A program made the position numbers and the translations under genes. A stretch of DNA of 27,754 nucleotides from an uncultured Calothrix sp. (lineage in GTDB: Bacteria > Cyanobacteriota > Cyanobacteriia > Cyanobacteriales > Nostocaceae), in contig CAKZYM010000416.1 of NCBI GenBank assembly GCA_937884685.1, positions 1 to 27,754 of the forward strand, read 5' to 3'. Below the pieces are notes generated by a model that was not told the origin of the DNA, did not search any database, and saw only the letters and a list, made by a program, of their open reading frames with translations. This document shows, piece by piece, positions 1 to 7,901 of the stretch; position 1 is the first letter of the stretch; every line of letters starts with the position of its first letter.

Positions 1-440
1 ATTTTTAGTATCAAATTCTTTTTTGTCTTAACTTAAGTTAACACTTATATATTTAAATACATGATTTTTGAAAAAATTGTCATAAAAAAATATATTTACC
101 CCTCTTACTGCTAATAAATCTCATTATTGTTGAATTAATTCTCAATAAGAGAACGAATTTCCTAGTGTATAAAAAAGTTAACTTTTTCGACTGCGTAAAA
201 AAAGTTGTATAGTCTGTTGGGACGTTTGCACGTTATTTAATATATCTGAATAAGTTTCTCAGTGAAGATATATCTCCTTCGACGGTAAAATACCAACAAT
301 ATTTCAAAATTTAGAAATAAAGTATTTTAACCGATGGAATATTGCTACTTGATAAAAATGTAGAATGTGTGACTAAGCTATGTACTTTATAGAGAATCAG
401 CCCAAACTTATTCATACAGTTTACGTATAGTAAATAACTG
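1..440. other. gene-free AT-rich stretch
   Basis: I see no credible coding frame, tRNA or strong hairpin here. The sequence is very AT-rich with short poly-A and poly-T runs. The only small symmetry noticed is ACGT-TTGC-ACGT near 222-233, too short to name. Confidence 0.6.
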
Positions 441-543
441 GTTCCTAGTCTCTGGCTGGGAACCCAAAGCTTGAGGCTCTGCCTCAATTACAATAAGAGT
501 CAGAGCCGATAGTCAACTGTATTCCCAGCTTCGACCTAGGAAC
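441..543. repeat. hairpin (MITE/REP-like) repeat element
   Basis: The two ends are imperfect inverted copies of a 22-bp arm: 441-462 begins GTTCCTAG and ends GGCTGGGAA, and 522-543 is its near complement. A second palindrome, TTGAGGC-TCT-GCCTCAA, lies inside at 471-487. A third copy of the arm occurs alone at 15745-15766. The size, nested palindromes and dispersed copies fit a non-autonomous repeat or REP-type element; no transposase is nearby. Confidence 0.6.
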
Positions 544-597
544 AAGAATGAAAAGAATCGAAAAAACACCTTCGTTAACAATTTCTCGTGCTACGCA

Positions 598-688
598 CCT
601 CCGGCGGATTATTTTTTTATTTAATGAGTTTTAAACTCATAACGCGCATTTTTAAATAGTATTACCTTCAACATCATTCCTCCGGTGG
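598..688. repeat. pair of CCTCCGGYGG decamers
   Basis: CCTCCGGCGG at 598-607 and CCTCCGGTGG at 679-688 are near-identical GC-rich islands in otherwise AT-rich sequence. They look like remnants of a dispersed repeat. No gene is visible between them. Confidence 0.3.
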
Positions 689-938
689 TACTTCCTTATT
701 TTATAAAAGTTAGTTTTTAAGGTTTATCTAAATTTATACGATGGAATATTAACATTTTTTGTAGAGTTCCCGGATTAATTAAATAACTAACTTTTTTCAA
801 AAACAATAATTTAAATTTTGAATAAAGATGTTGATTTTACTTAAATATTAATCAAAATAATATGTGTAATTATCAACCTAAATAATATTTACTATGTCAA
901 ATTTTAAATTCTCTCTTCCTTTCTTTCCTCTAGGCTCT

Positions 939-960
939 CCGCATTATCTGCGGTTTTTTT
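939..960 (+). terminator. Rho-independent terminator-like hairpin
   Basis: CCGCA-TTATC-TGCGG is followed directly by seven T on the plus strand. This is a short but classical intrinsic terminator. No plus-strand gene precedes it in the window, so it either ends an unrecognised small transcript or is left from a lost gene. Confidence 0.5.
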
Positions 961-1029
961 AATCAGTAATTTTGGTAAATATTAGAAATGAAATACATTA
1001 AAATCATGACGATAATTAAATCTATAGCT

Positions 1030-1095
1030 GGTGCGTGACGGCAAAATCTACTTGTTTCTCTAAGCTTAGTAATTAATCGCAGCCGTCACAGCACC
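1030..1095. repeat. long-stem REP-like hairpin
   Basis: GGTGCGTGACGGC (1030-1042) pairs with GCCGTCACAGCACC (1082-1095) over 13 bp with one bulged A. The loop is 39 nt. The GGTGCGT...GCACCCTAC flavour is, from memory, that of a widespread cyanobacterial dispersed repeat. Confidence 0.5.
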
Positions 1096-1117
1096 CTACA
1101 AAGAAATAATCTAAATG

Positions 1118-1216
1118 AACTCTTGTGGGATGGAGAGAAGTTGGGGGGAAGATATTCTTCCCCCAAACTGAGCCGCACCCTTGCGGGTGAACGGAGCATC
1201 CCTACCCGTCCAAATG
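1118..1216 (-). repeat. dispersed repeat with internal hairpin
   Basis: Read on the minus strand, its ends (ACATTTGGACGGGTAGGGA and CCATCCCACAAGAGTT) match the ends of the repeat at 18163-18203, where the same two blocks are almost adjacent. Here they are separated by extra sequence containing a near-perfect palindrome, TTGGGGGGAAGA/TCTTCCCCCAA, at 1141-1166. It lies just beyond the ndhD1 terminator. Confidence 0.5.
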
Positions 1217-1228
1217 TTCCCACAAACC

Positions 1229-1259
1229 AAAAAAAAGGACAGGTTTCAAAACCCGTCCT
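1229..1259 (-). terminator. ndhD1 terminator
   Basis: On the minus strand GGACGGGTTT-TG-AAACCTGTCC forms a 10-bp stem with one G-T pair, followed by eight T. It lies about 40 bp past the ndhD1 stop codon, so it is very probably the end of the ndhF1-ndhD1 transcript. Confidence 0.88.
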
Positions 1260-1298
1260 CTTATCAATTTGAAATTAACAATTACTCAATTAAGAGAA

Positions 1299-2870
1299 TT
1301 AACTACCAATTTCCGGTGCAGTCATTGAAACTGCAGGAACTTCTTGCTGAGCCAAACTTGGTACAGCATCGCGCAATCTTTCTGTTAATTGAACTGTTGT
1401 CGAGTCGTAAATCTGAGTCAAAATCTTGGGATACAAACCAATTCCAATAATCGGAATCAGTAAACAAGCAACAATGAATATTTCGCGGGGTTCTGCATCA
1501 ATGAGGTTTTGAGTAGAAGTTAACTCTTTGTTTTCTTCACCGTAGAAAATTTCGCGCAACATTGATAGCAAATAAATCGGTGTCAAAATTACACCAACTG
1601 CCATCAAGAACACCACAAATATTTTGAAGGTGTTGTTATAAGCATCACTGGTGGCAAAGCCGACAAATATCATTAACTCTGCCACAAAACCACTCATTCC
1701 TGGCAATGCTAAGGAAGCCATCGAACAGGTGGTAAACATGGCAAAGATTTTACTCATTTTCTGACCAACACCGCCCATTTCATCGAGCATCAAGGTGTGG
1801 GTTCTATCGTAAGTTGCACCAACTAAGAAGAACAAACTTGCTCCAATTAATCCGTGGGAAACCATTTGCAATACTGCTCCGCTCAAACCTAAATCGGTGA
1901 AGGAAGCAATACCAATCAGCACAAATCCCATGTGAGAAATTGAAGAGTAGGCGATTTTCCGCTTTAGGTTACGTTGAGCAAAGGATGTCAGGGCTGCGTA
2001 AATAATATTTACTACCCCCAAAATTACTAAAGCTGGGGCAAAATAAGCGTGTGCATCGGGAAGCATTTGAGCATTCATCCGAATCAATGCATAACCGCCC
2101 ATTTTTAACAAAATACCTGCCAGTAGCATATGTACGGGGGCTGTAGCTTCGCCGTGGGCATCTGGTAGCCAGGTATGTAAAGGAATGATGGGTAATTTTA
2201 CAGCGTAAGCTATCAAGAAACCTGCATATAATCCCAATTCCATTTTGAGAGGAAAATCTTTTGCGGCTAAGGTTGCCATATCAAAGGTAACAGTATCGCC
2301 GTAAAATGCCATTGCAAGGGATGCAAGCAAGATAAATAGAGAACCACCAGCGGTATACAAAATAAACTTAGTGGCTGCATAATGCCGCTTTTTACCTCCC
2401 CAAATTGACAATAGGAGGTAAACCGGAATCAATTCGAGTTCCCACACTAGGAAAAATAACAGCATATCTTGAACTGCAAATACGGCGATTTGTGCGCCGT
2501 ACATTGCTAGTATCAAAAAATAAAATAACTTGGGTTTAAAAGTTACCGGCCAAGCAGCTAAAACCGCTAGTGTAGTAATGAATCCGGTCAGAAGAATTAA
2601 CGGCATTGATAAGCCATCTGCCCCTACCGACCAATTTAAACCCAATTGGGGAACCCACTCATAACTCTCCACCAGCTGCAAATCCGGATTTGAGAAGTCG
2701 TACTGGGTATAAAAAGCGGTAACAATCAGCGTAAAGTCTATCAAGCCTACTATCAGAGCAAACCAGCGTACTGTTTTACCGTCTTTATCCGGAATGATAG
2801 GAACCAGCAGCGATGCTGCTATTGGCAACAGAATAATGGTTGTTAGCCAGGGAAAATTAGCTATATTCAT
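1299..2870 (-). CDS. ndhD1: NAD(P)H-quinone oxidoreductase subunit 4 (NdhD1)
   Basis: A 523-residue multi-spanning membrane protein of the proton-pumping antiporter-like family (NuoM/ND4). It belongs to the distal membrane arm of thylakoid NDH-1, which serves cyclic electron flow and respiration. Visible hallmarks are the VGADGLSMPLILLTGF segment near residue 80, the conserved Glu in LVWELELIPVYLLLSIWGG, the Lys/His region AVKLPIIPLHTWLPDAHGEA, and AYSSISHMGF. Length and the MNIANFPWLTTIILLPIAAS start agree with NdhD1 rather than the CO2-uptake paralogs NdhD3/D4; I judge this from memory of NdhD1 sequences. The ATG has no clear Shine-Dalgarno. It follows ndhF1 on the same strand after about 240 bp containing a hairpin, and is closed by the terminator at 1229-1259. 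Confidence 0.95.
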   Translation of the reverse strand: MNIANFPWLTTIILLPIAASLLVPIIPDKDGKTVRWFALIVGLIDFTLIVTAFYTQYDFSNPDLQLVESYEWVPQLGLNWSVGADGLSMPLILLTGFITTLAVLAAWPVTFKPKLFYFLILAMYGAQIAVFAVQDMLLFFLVWELELIPVYLLLSIWGGKKRHYAATKFILYTAGGSLFILLASLAMAFYGDTVTFDMATLAAKDFPLKMELGLYAGFLIAYAVKLPIIPLHTWLPDAHGEATAPVHMLLAGILLKMGGYALIRMNAQMLPDAHAYFAPALVILGVVNIIYAALTSFAQRNLKRKIAYSSISHMGFVLIGIASFTDLGLSGAVLQMVSHGLIGASLFFLVGATYDRTHTLMLDEMGGVGQKMSKIFAMFTTCSMASLALPGMSGFVAELMIFVGFATSDAYNNTFKIFVVFLMAVGVILTPIYLLSMLREIFYGEENKELTSTQNLIDAEPREIFIVACLLIPIIGIGLYPKILTQIYDSTTVQLTERLRDAVPSLAQQEVPAVSMTAPEIGS

Positions 2871-2979
2871 CTTTTTTGCTTAGGAAGGAATAATAAATTT
2901 TGGCTATCAACTACTAGCTATTAAGTAGCAGTTTTTTTTTGATTTGGGCCGAATATTCCGCTTGATTTAACAAAAAGTC

Positions 2980-3020
2980 AAAAAGATGAAGGCAGATAAA
3001 TTAGTTTCTCTGCCTTCATC
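2980..3020 (-). terminator. hairpin between ndhF1 and ndhD1
   Basis: A perfect 12-bp inverted repeat (GATGAAGGCAGA at 2985-2996 and TCTGCCTTCATC at 3009-3020) is followed on the minus strand by TTTTTGACTTTTTG. It can act as an intrinsic terminator or attenuator after ndhF1, or as a processing/stability hairpin, giving ndhD1 a separate expression level. Confidence 0.7.
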
Positions 3021-3108
3021 CCCATTCATCTAATTCTTCAGTCTACGGGTATCTCAAATGCGGAATCACTGCTTCACCTGTAGAAACGTAACATATTACA
3101 TTTCTAGT

Positions 3109-5196
3109 TCAAGTAACACCAAAGACAATTACCAAGCCCAAAACAGCGCCGAAGATAATCAGAGCATAAAGTTGAGCGCGTCCTGTTTCTATATACTTAA
3201 GACTTTCACCGCTGAAAAGAGTGAAAATTCCGGTGAGGTTAACAGCACCATCAACAACTCGGAAGTCTACTTCCAATACTTGTCTGGCTAAACGACGCAA
3301 GCCGAGAACAAATACGCGGTAGTAAATATCGTCGAAGTACCACTTGTTGAGAGATAGCTTATAAAGCGATGGATATTTAGCTGCAATGGCTGCTGGGTCG
3401 ATTTTTTTAGCTCGATACATCAATACAGCCAAAACAATTCCGGTAACGGCTATAGCAACAGAAATTCCTGCCATTGTATAAAACTCGGTGGCATCAAATT
3501 CTGCTGTTTTCTCCATCACTTCGGCTAATGTTTCGCTGGGTGGATAGATAAACTCTTCAAAATAGTTTTTATAAGGAGTTCCTACCAAACCGATTAGCAT
3601 TGAGGGAATTGCCAACACCGCTAAAGGTAAAGTCATTGTCCAGGGAGACTCATGGGGTGTATCGCTGTGTCCGTGACCGTCTGAATGGTCGTCGTGACCT
3701 TGAGCTAATTCTCCCTGCTTCATAGCCCCTGGACCGAAATTGGGAGTAAGTTCTGGTTCTGGTTCCATAGCAGTTGTAGCTGCTGATTTCAACTGCTGCA
3801 AAATGCTTTCATCTTTACCACGGAATTGACCTTCAAATGTCATGAAATACATTCTAAACATGTAGAAAGCAGTAATTCCGGCAGTTAACCAACCTACAAA
3901 CCATAAAAATGGATTAACTGCAAAAGCAGAACCAAGAATTTCATCTTTTGACCAGAAACCAGCAAAAGGTGGAATACCCGAAATTGCCAAACAACCAATC
4001 AAAAAGGTAATTGCAGTAACTGGCATATATTTCCGCAGTCCGCCCATTGCTCGCATATCCTGCGCTACAACTGGGTCGTGACCTACGACTCCTTCCATTC
4101 CGTGAATTACCGAACCGGAACCAAGGAACAGCATTGCCTTAAAGAAAGCATGGGTCATTAAATGGAAGAAACCGGCGGTATAAGCACCTACTCCCATTGC
4201 CAAAACCATGTAGCCAAGCTGGGAAATGGTTGAGTAAGCTAAACCTTTCTTGATGTCGTTTTGGGTTATGGCAATTGTTGCCCCCATAAACGCAGTAAAT
4301 GCCCCAACATAAGCAATTACGTTCATTGCTGCTGGGACGTGTTCAAATACTGGATACATCCGAGCAATTAAGAAAACCCCCGCTGCTACCATTGTCGCCG
4401 CGTGAATCAAGGCTGAAATGGGCGTAGGACCTTCCATTGCATCTGGAAGCCAAACGTGCAGGGGAAACTGAGCCGACTTTGCTACCGGCCCTAAGAAAAC
4501 CAAAATTGCGAACAGAATTGCTAAGACATTGCTAAGAGAACCAGTTTGCACAAGTTCCGCTAAACGGTCGCCCATTACCTCGAACTCGAAGCTTCCGGTC
4601 GCCCAGAAGAGTCCTAAAATACCCAACAATAAACCAAAGTCACCAACTCGGTTGGTCACAAAAGCCTTTTGAGCTGCATCTGCTGCTGACTTGCGGTCGT
4701 ACCAGAAGCCAACTAGCAAGTAGGAACACATCCCTACCAGTTCCCAGAATATATAAATTTGTACCAAGTTAGGGCTAACTACCAAACCCAACATCGAGGA
4801 GCCAAACAAACTTAAATAGGCGTAAAACCTTACGTAGCCAGAGTCGTGAGACATATAGCCATCGGTGTATATCATCACCAAGACGGCTACACTGGTCACA
4901 ATCGCCAACATAACTGCTGTGAGATGGTCAATAGTGTAGCCCATGGTTAAATGAAAGCTACCTGCTGCTGCCCATTCCAAGGTGCGCGTATAAGTCGGGT
5001 GTCCTTGAATTTGGCTCCACAACAAACTAAACGACAGCCCCATTGCTGCTGCCATTAAAGAAATTATTAATACGGCGTTTAGCTGTCGTAGGCGGTTAGT
5101 CACCTGATTAAACGAGATTAAGCCTAAGCCTACCAGCATCGCTCCTAAAAGCGGTAAAACTGGAATCAGCCAAGCATATTGATAGATTACTTCCAT
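3109..5196 (-). CDS. ndhF1: NAD(P)H-quinone oxidoreductase subunit 5 (NdhF1)
   Basis: A 695-residue subunit of the NDH-1 membrane arm (NuoL/ND5 family), partner of NdhD1 in NDH-1L. Landmarks are YTDGYMSHDSGYVRFYAYLSL, the ELVGMCSYLLVGFWYDRK helix, FPLHVWLPDAMEGPTPISAL near residue 245, the lysine region ITQNDIKKGLAYSTISQLGY, and SGIPPFAGFWSKDEIL. A soluble loop around residues 500-530 is rich in His and Asp (HDDHSDGHGHSD). The C-terminus carries the long amphipathic helix region and ends VIVFGVT. A GTG at 5199 directly precedes the ATG at 5196; I choose the ATG because known NdhF1 proteins start MEVIYQYAW. An AGG lies a few bases upstream. Sequence and pairing with NdhD1 favour NdhF1 over the inducible NdhF3/F4. 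Confidence 0.95.
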   Translation of the reverse strand: MEVIYQYAWLIPVLPLLGAMLVGLGLISFNQVTNRLRQLNAVLIISLMAAAMGLSFSLLWSQIQGHPTYTRTLEWAAAGSFHLTMGYTIDHLTAVMLAIVTSVAVLVMIYTDGYMSHDSGYVRFYAYLSLFGSSMLGLVVSPNLVQIYIFWELVGMCSYLLVGFWYDRKSAADAAQKAFVTNRVGDFGLLLGILGLFWATGSFEFEVMGDRLAELVQTGSLSNVLAILFAILVFLGPVAKSAQFPLHVWLPDAMEGPTPISALIHAATMVAAGVFLIARMYPVFEHVPAAMNVIAYVGAFTAFMGATIAITQNDIKKGLAYSTISQLGYMVLAMGVGAYTAGFFHLMTHAFFKAMLFLGSGSVIHGMEGVVGHDPVVAQDMRAMGGLRKYMPVTAITFLIGCLAISGIPPFAGFWSKDEILGSAFAVNPFLWFVGWLTAGITAFYMFRMYFMTFEGQFRGKDESILQQLKSAATTAMEPEPELTPNFGPGAMKQGELAQGHDDHSDGHGHSDTPHESPWTMTLPLAVLAIPSMLIGLVGTPYKNYFEEFIYPPSETLAEVMEKTAEFDATEFYTMAGISVAIAVTGIVLAVLMYRAKKIDPAAIAAKYPSLYKLSLNKWYFDDIYYRVFVLGLRRLARQVLEVDFRVVDGAVNLTGIFTLFSGESLKYIETGRAQLYALIIFGAVLGLVIVFGVT

Positions 5197-5199
5197 CAC

Positions 5200-5693
5200 T
5201 GATGCCTACTTTTAGTATTCTTCACTCTAAATTAGAACATTGCTACGAATCAGAAAATGTTTCGTTACGACAGAGACTTTTCTCCACATGAACGTAAATT
5301 ATCTATTTGCGCCGCAATTGTCCCGGTCGGAACTGTTAACAATTGTGACACAGAGAATTTCAGATAAAATACCTCACCCGATAGTATTTAGGTGAGGTCA
5401 TTAAAAATATATTGATTTTTGTAACTAATTCCCACCAGTGATACAAGTGTTTGTAAATTAGCTGCAATTTTTACTGTGTAAAAACTTGAGGCTAATCTTA
5501 CTCTGTAGATTACCCCCAAACATGTATAGCCATTTGTAACGCAGTTTATAAGAAAGTTTTTGACTTTTCTTAAACAATGAAATCAATAAATGAAAACATT
5601 TTCCGTCCAAAATGGTTGAAAATCTTCGCTGTCTTGATTTAGATGCTAAATTTTGGGCATTGCAACTGGCTAATACTACAAGTTACAAGCAAA
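5200..5693. other. ndhF1 leader / intergenic region
   Basis: No coding frame is supported. It should hold the ndhF1 promoter on the minus strand; I cannot pick out a convincing -10/-35. Small symmetries are TTGC-GCC-GCAA at 5307-5317 and the hairpin at 5371-5398. The part from 5400 to 5693 is AT-rich with nothing I can name. Confidence 0.5.
5371..5398 (-). terminator. possible terminator hairpin
   Basis: ACCTCACC and GGTGAGGT form an 8-bp stem with a 12-nt loop. On the minus strand it is followed by ATTTTATC, a weak T tract. It could end the transcript of the upstream thioredoxin gene, or be a processing hairpin in the ndhF1 leader. Confidence 0.4.
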
Positions 5694-6092
5694 TTACACT
5701 CCCGTGCGAGTAAGCTGTGATTCCGCACTCAAGCTAACCCTACCCACATAACTTTTGGGTAAGTTCGTGTAACAGCACTTCATTTCAGCCAAAGCAGCAA
5801 ATAAATCTTCTCTACCGCTAAAACCTTCCAAACGATGACGCACTATGCCGTTTTCAATCAATAACAAAGTCGGAAGAGTTGTTAACCTGTAAGCGGTAGA
5901 CAGCTTAAAATTATTATCCGCATTAACTCCAACTAATTTAATTTCTTCGCCACACTGAGATTTAAATTGCAATAATAAAGGTTTTATGATGCGGCATAAG
6001 CCGCACCAAGGTGCTTCAAAATTAACTAAAACTGGAACTTCAGATTCTAAAACTTCTTTTGTAAATGTCCGTTCATTAACCGACAACACCAT
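5694..6092 (-). CDS. thioredoxin-fold protein with WCGLC active site
   Basis: A 132-residue thioredoxin-domain protein. The active site is W29-C30-G31-L32-C33, with Leu in place of the usual Pro between the cysteines. The cis-proline loop TLPT has P74, and the buried Asp of classical thioredoxins (near residue 26) is replaced by Glu in NFEAPWC. Residues 1-104 cover one full thioredoxin fold; about 28 further residues form a tail with a CC pair (106-107) and no known domain. There is no signal peptide, so it should be cytosolic. The ATG is preceded by AGAGG at good spacing. It is probably a disulfide reductase or redox adaptor with a redox potential different from TrxA; the partner is unknown. 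Confidence 0.85.
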   Translation of the reverse strand: MVLSVNERTFTKEVLESEVPVLVNFEAPWCGLCRIIKPLLLQFKSQCGEEIKLVGVNADNNFKLSTAYRLTTLPTLLLIENGIVRHRLEGFSGREDLFAALAEMKCCYTNLPKSYVGRVSLSAESQLTRTGV

Positions 6093-6830
6093 GATGCCTC
6101 TTGAACTTAATGGTTTTCATTTTAAACGTAAGAATTTAATATGCACAGTCTCCAACTAGTAGGAAATTTATCTTAACAAGCTAAAGCGAGTTTGTTTAAC
6201 TTAAAATTACTCACTTCATTATCACCCCTCTGCAATTGCATATGTAATTATACATAGGGAATATACTAGTTTTTTATACTCCTATGCCCTAAACTCATCA
6301 TTATTATCTACTTTTTGACACAACAATTTTGTTATGTATCTATGACAAATAACCTCCTGCTTAAATTTTCGACTTTTGATTAAAGCTGCCGTCATATAAT
6401 ATAACCTCCTCAAAACCAAACAGGTCTGCCTTTACGACCAGCTATGTACTATTAAATCTCTACTTTCCCAAAAAAACACCCTAAAATAGAATCTGACATT
6501 TAAGGGGCAGGTCACCATTACTTCTAAATTCGCAATACTCCATGAGGAGCGCTTGTTTTAAACCCATCGTTTTACGGAAATTCTAAGCCCATAATCCGAA
6601 CTGGAAGCGCGGAGGGTAATCTCAGTAGCAGAGTATGGCAGAGTATGGCAAATACAACAAAGCACTTTAATTTAATCAGGTTTTAAAACCTATTACCCAG
6701 AGAAATTTTAACTCTTCTTTCATGGTCGTTTGAATTTATCCTACATTGAATTGCAAGAAGTTTATGAGTCTTGATTCAATATCTTCGCGCTCCAACCTTC
6801 GTTGCTGTAGGTGTTCAAGTCCAAGCTAGT
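6093..6830. other. 738-bp intergenic region without a recognised gene
   Basis: No open frame with coding character was found. It contains two copies of ATAACCTCCT (around 6349 and 6402), an AT-rich TATATTATAT-type stretch near 6397, a CTCC-ATGA-GGAG mini-hairpin near 6540, and a tandem 10-mer at 6628-6650. The minus-strand promoter of the thioredoxin gene should lie at its left end. The rest may be decayed sequence. Confidence 0.45.
6628..6650. repeat. short tandem repeat, 10-bp unit
   Basis: GCAGAGTATG occurs twice in direct succession and is followed by a third partial GCA. It is too short to assign a role. Confidence 0.5.
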
Positions 6831-7553
6831 TTACCATTCTACCTTACTAGTTAAATTCATTAAAAAGGGGTGAGACCACCAAAACAAAAGCACAAAGCCA
6901 GCAACTCCAAAATAAGCAGGGCGTAAAAATTCCTTACCTTTGATAGATTGACGACCATCAAAAATTGCGGCAAAAGGAATAATGCTAGTGCGTTGTTTGA
7001 CTTTTTCAAAAGCTTCACCATAACGGGAATGTAAACGGCGATCGCCATGCCATACAGCAAATAAATGGTGCGCTATTAAGCCGATAGAGGTAATTAATGT
7101 AAAAGTAGTACCTATCCACAAAGTATGAGCAACACACCAAATTATTTGTCCTACCATTTGTGGATGACGGGTAATACGAATAATTCCAGTTTCATACATA
7201 TGAACTTCTGGCTTGGAGATAGCAGCAACTTCCAGTAGATTAAATGTAGAAGGATACAAAAATACAAAAGAAATTGCCGATAATACCCAGACTAAAATCT
7301 GTATTCCGGGCACATTTTGTACCTGCCACAGTTGCAAACCGTCATAACGATGGTTAAAAAAGTAAACAATTAATATTACAGCTAATACCAAGCTGATAAG
7401 TGCAAATAAAATTCGATAAAGCCTTGCTCCAATGAGCTTTTCCGCTTTTTCCCGCAGGGCTGCTCCTCCACTGTGAGCAATTGCAAAAGTCAATAACAGC
7501 CCCAGCATGACACAATGAGTGGAGGTAAACCAACTCGGCACAAAAGTATACAT
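6831..7553 (-). CDS. Z-ISO: 15-cis-zeta-carotene isomerase (NnrU/Z-ISO family)
   Basis: A 240-residue integral membrane protein of the NnrU family with about six hydrophobic segments. The stretch from AHSGGAALR (H27) through NHRYDGLQLW, FLYPSTFNLLEVAA, GIIRITRHPQMVGQ (H130), WCVAHTLWIG (H143), HHLFAVWHGDRR (H162, H163, H169) to FAAIFDGRQ is strikingly like plant Z-ISO, the heme-dependent enzyme that isomerises the central 15-cis bond of zeta-carotene before desaturation. The conserved histidines are candidate heme ligands. Cyanobacterial Z-ISO is, as I recall, needed mainly when light cannot drive the isomerisation. The ATG lacks a clear Shine-Dalgarno. The gene is divergent from rbcR. A general NnrU annotation is the fallback. 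Confidence 0.85.
   Translation of the reverse strand: MYTFVPSWFTSTHCVMLGLLLTFAIAHSGGAALREKAEKLIGARLYRILFALISLVLAVILIVYFFNHRYDGLQLWQVQNVPGIQILVWVLSAISFVFLYPSTFNLLEVAAISKPEVHMYETGIIRITRHPQMVGQIIWCVAHTLWIGTTFTLITSIGLIAHHLFAVWHGDRRLHSRYGEAFEKVKQRTSIIPFAAIFDGRQSIKGKEFLRPAYFGVAGFVLLFWWSHPFLMNLTSKVEW
7038..7045. repeat. HIP1 octamer GCGATCGC
   Basis: A highly iterated palindrome site, here inside the Z-ISO gene. HIP1 is over-represented in most cyanobacterial genomes and supports the host assignment. Confidence 0.9.
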
Positions 7554-7672
7554 AGATAAAGCAATTTAAAGACAATTAAATCTACTACAACCAATACCAC
7601 AAACATTATTCTTAAGGGGATTTTGGTCAAGATGTTGAGAAACCTGTCTTTTTCGGGTCGCAATTCCTCTAT

Positions 7673-7775
7673 AAAAAATGGAGCAAGGTTCCCACATAAG
7701 TGTTGAAGACCCGTCCAGTGGTTGGGTCATCAGTTAAAACAATGCAGCTTGTAAAAAAGCTGGCTCCATTTTTAA
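7673..7775 (+). ncRNA. candidate structured RNA in the rbcR leader
   Basis: An 11-bp perfect closing stem (AAAAATGGAGC at 7674-7684 with GCTCCATTTTT at 7763-7773) encloses three smaller helices: CAC-ATAA-GTG (7693-7702, weak), GACCC-N11-GGGTC (7708-7728) and CAGCTT-GTAAAA-AAGCTG (7745-7762). The last abuts the closing stem and could stack on it. The layout is that of a multi-branch junction. It lies about 125 nt before rbcR, so it may be a cis-regulatory leader, a free small RNA, or on the other strand a leader of Z-ISO. It has no tRNA T-loop and is not a known class I can name. Confidence 0.4.
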
Positions 7776-7901
7776 GAGAACGTCGGTAATACCGCTCGCC
7801 GTTTAATACACATTGTTATTATCCATGCCTTGCCAAAATAACGATTAGAAAGTCCGAATGTTACCAATATTACTCATGCAAAAATTCGTGGGTTGAGCCT
7901 T

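Noticed and set aside
7354..7575. 73-codon minus-strand frame overlapping Z-ISO
   Set aside because: It lies in another frame of the convincing Z-ISO gene and has no independent support.
7566..7730. 54-codon minus-strand frame starting MTQPLDGSST, ending 12 bp before Z-ISO
   Set aside because: It overlaps the structured RNA candidate, has no recognisable domain and no strong ribosome-binding site; a chance frame or upstream leader ORF cannot be separated by eye.
7674..7773. Structured element upstream of rbcR read as a long-variable-arm tRNA
   Set aside because: There is no T-loop, no D-loop and no anticodon arm of the right size.
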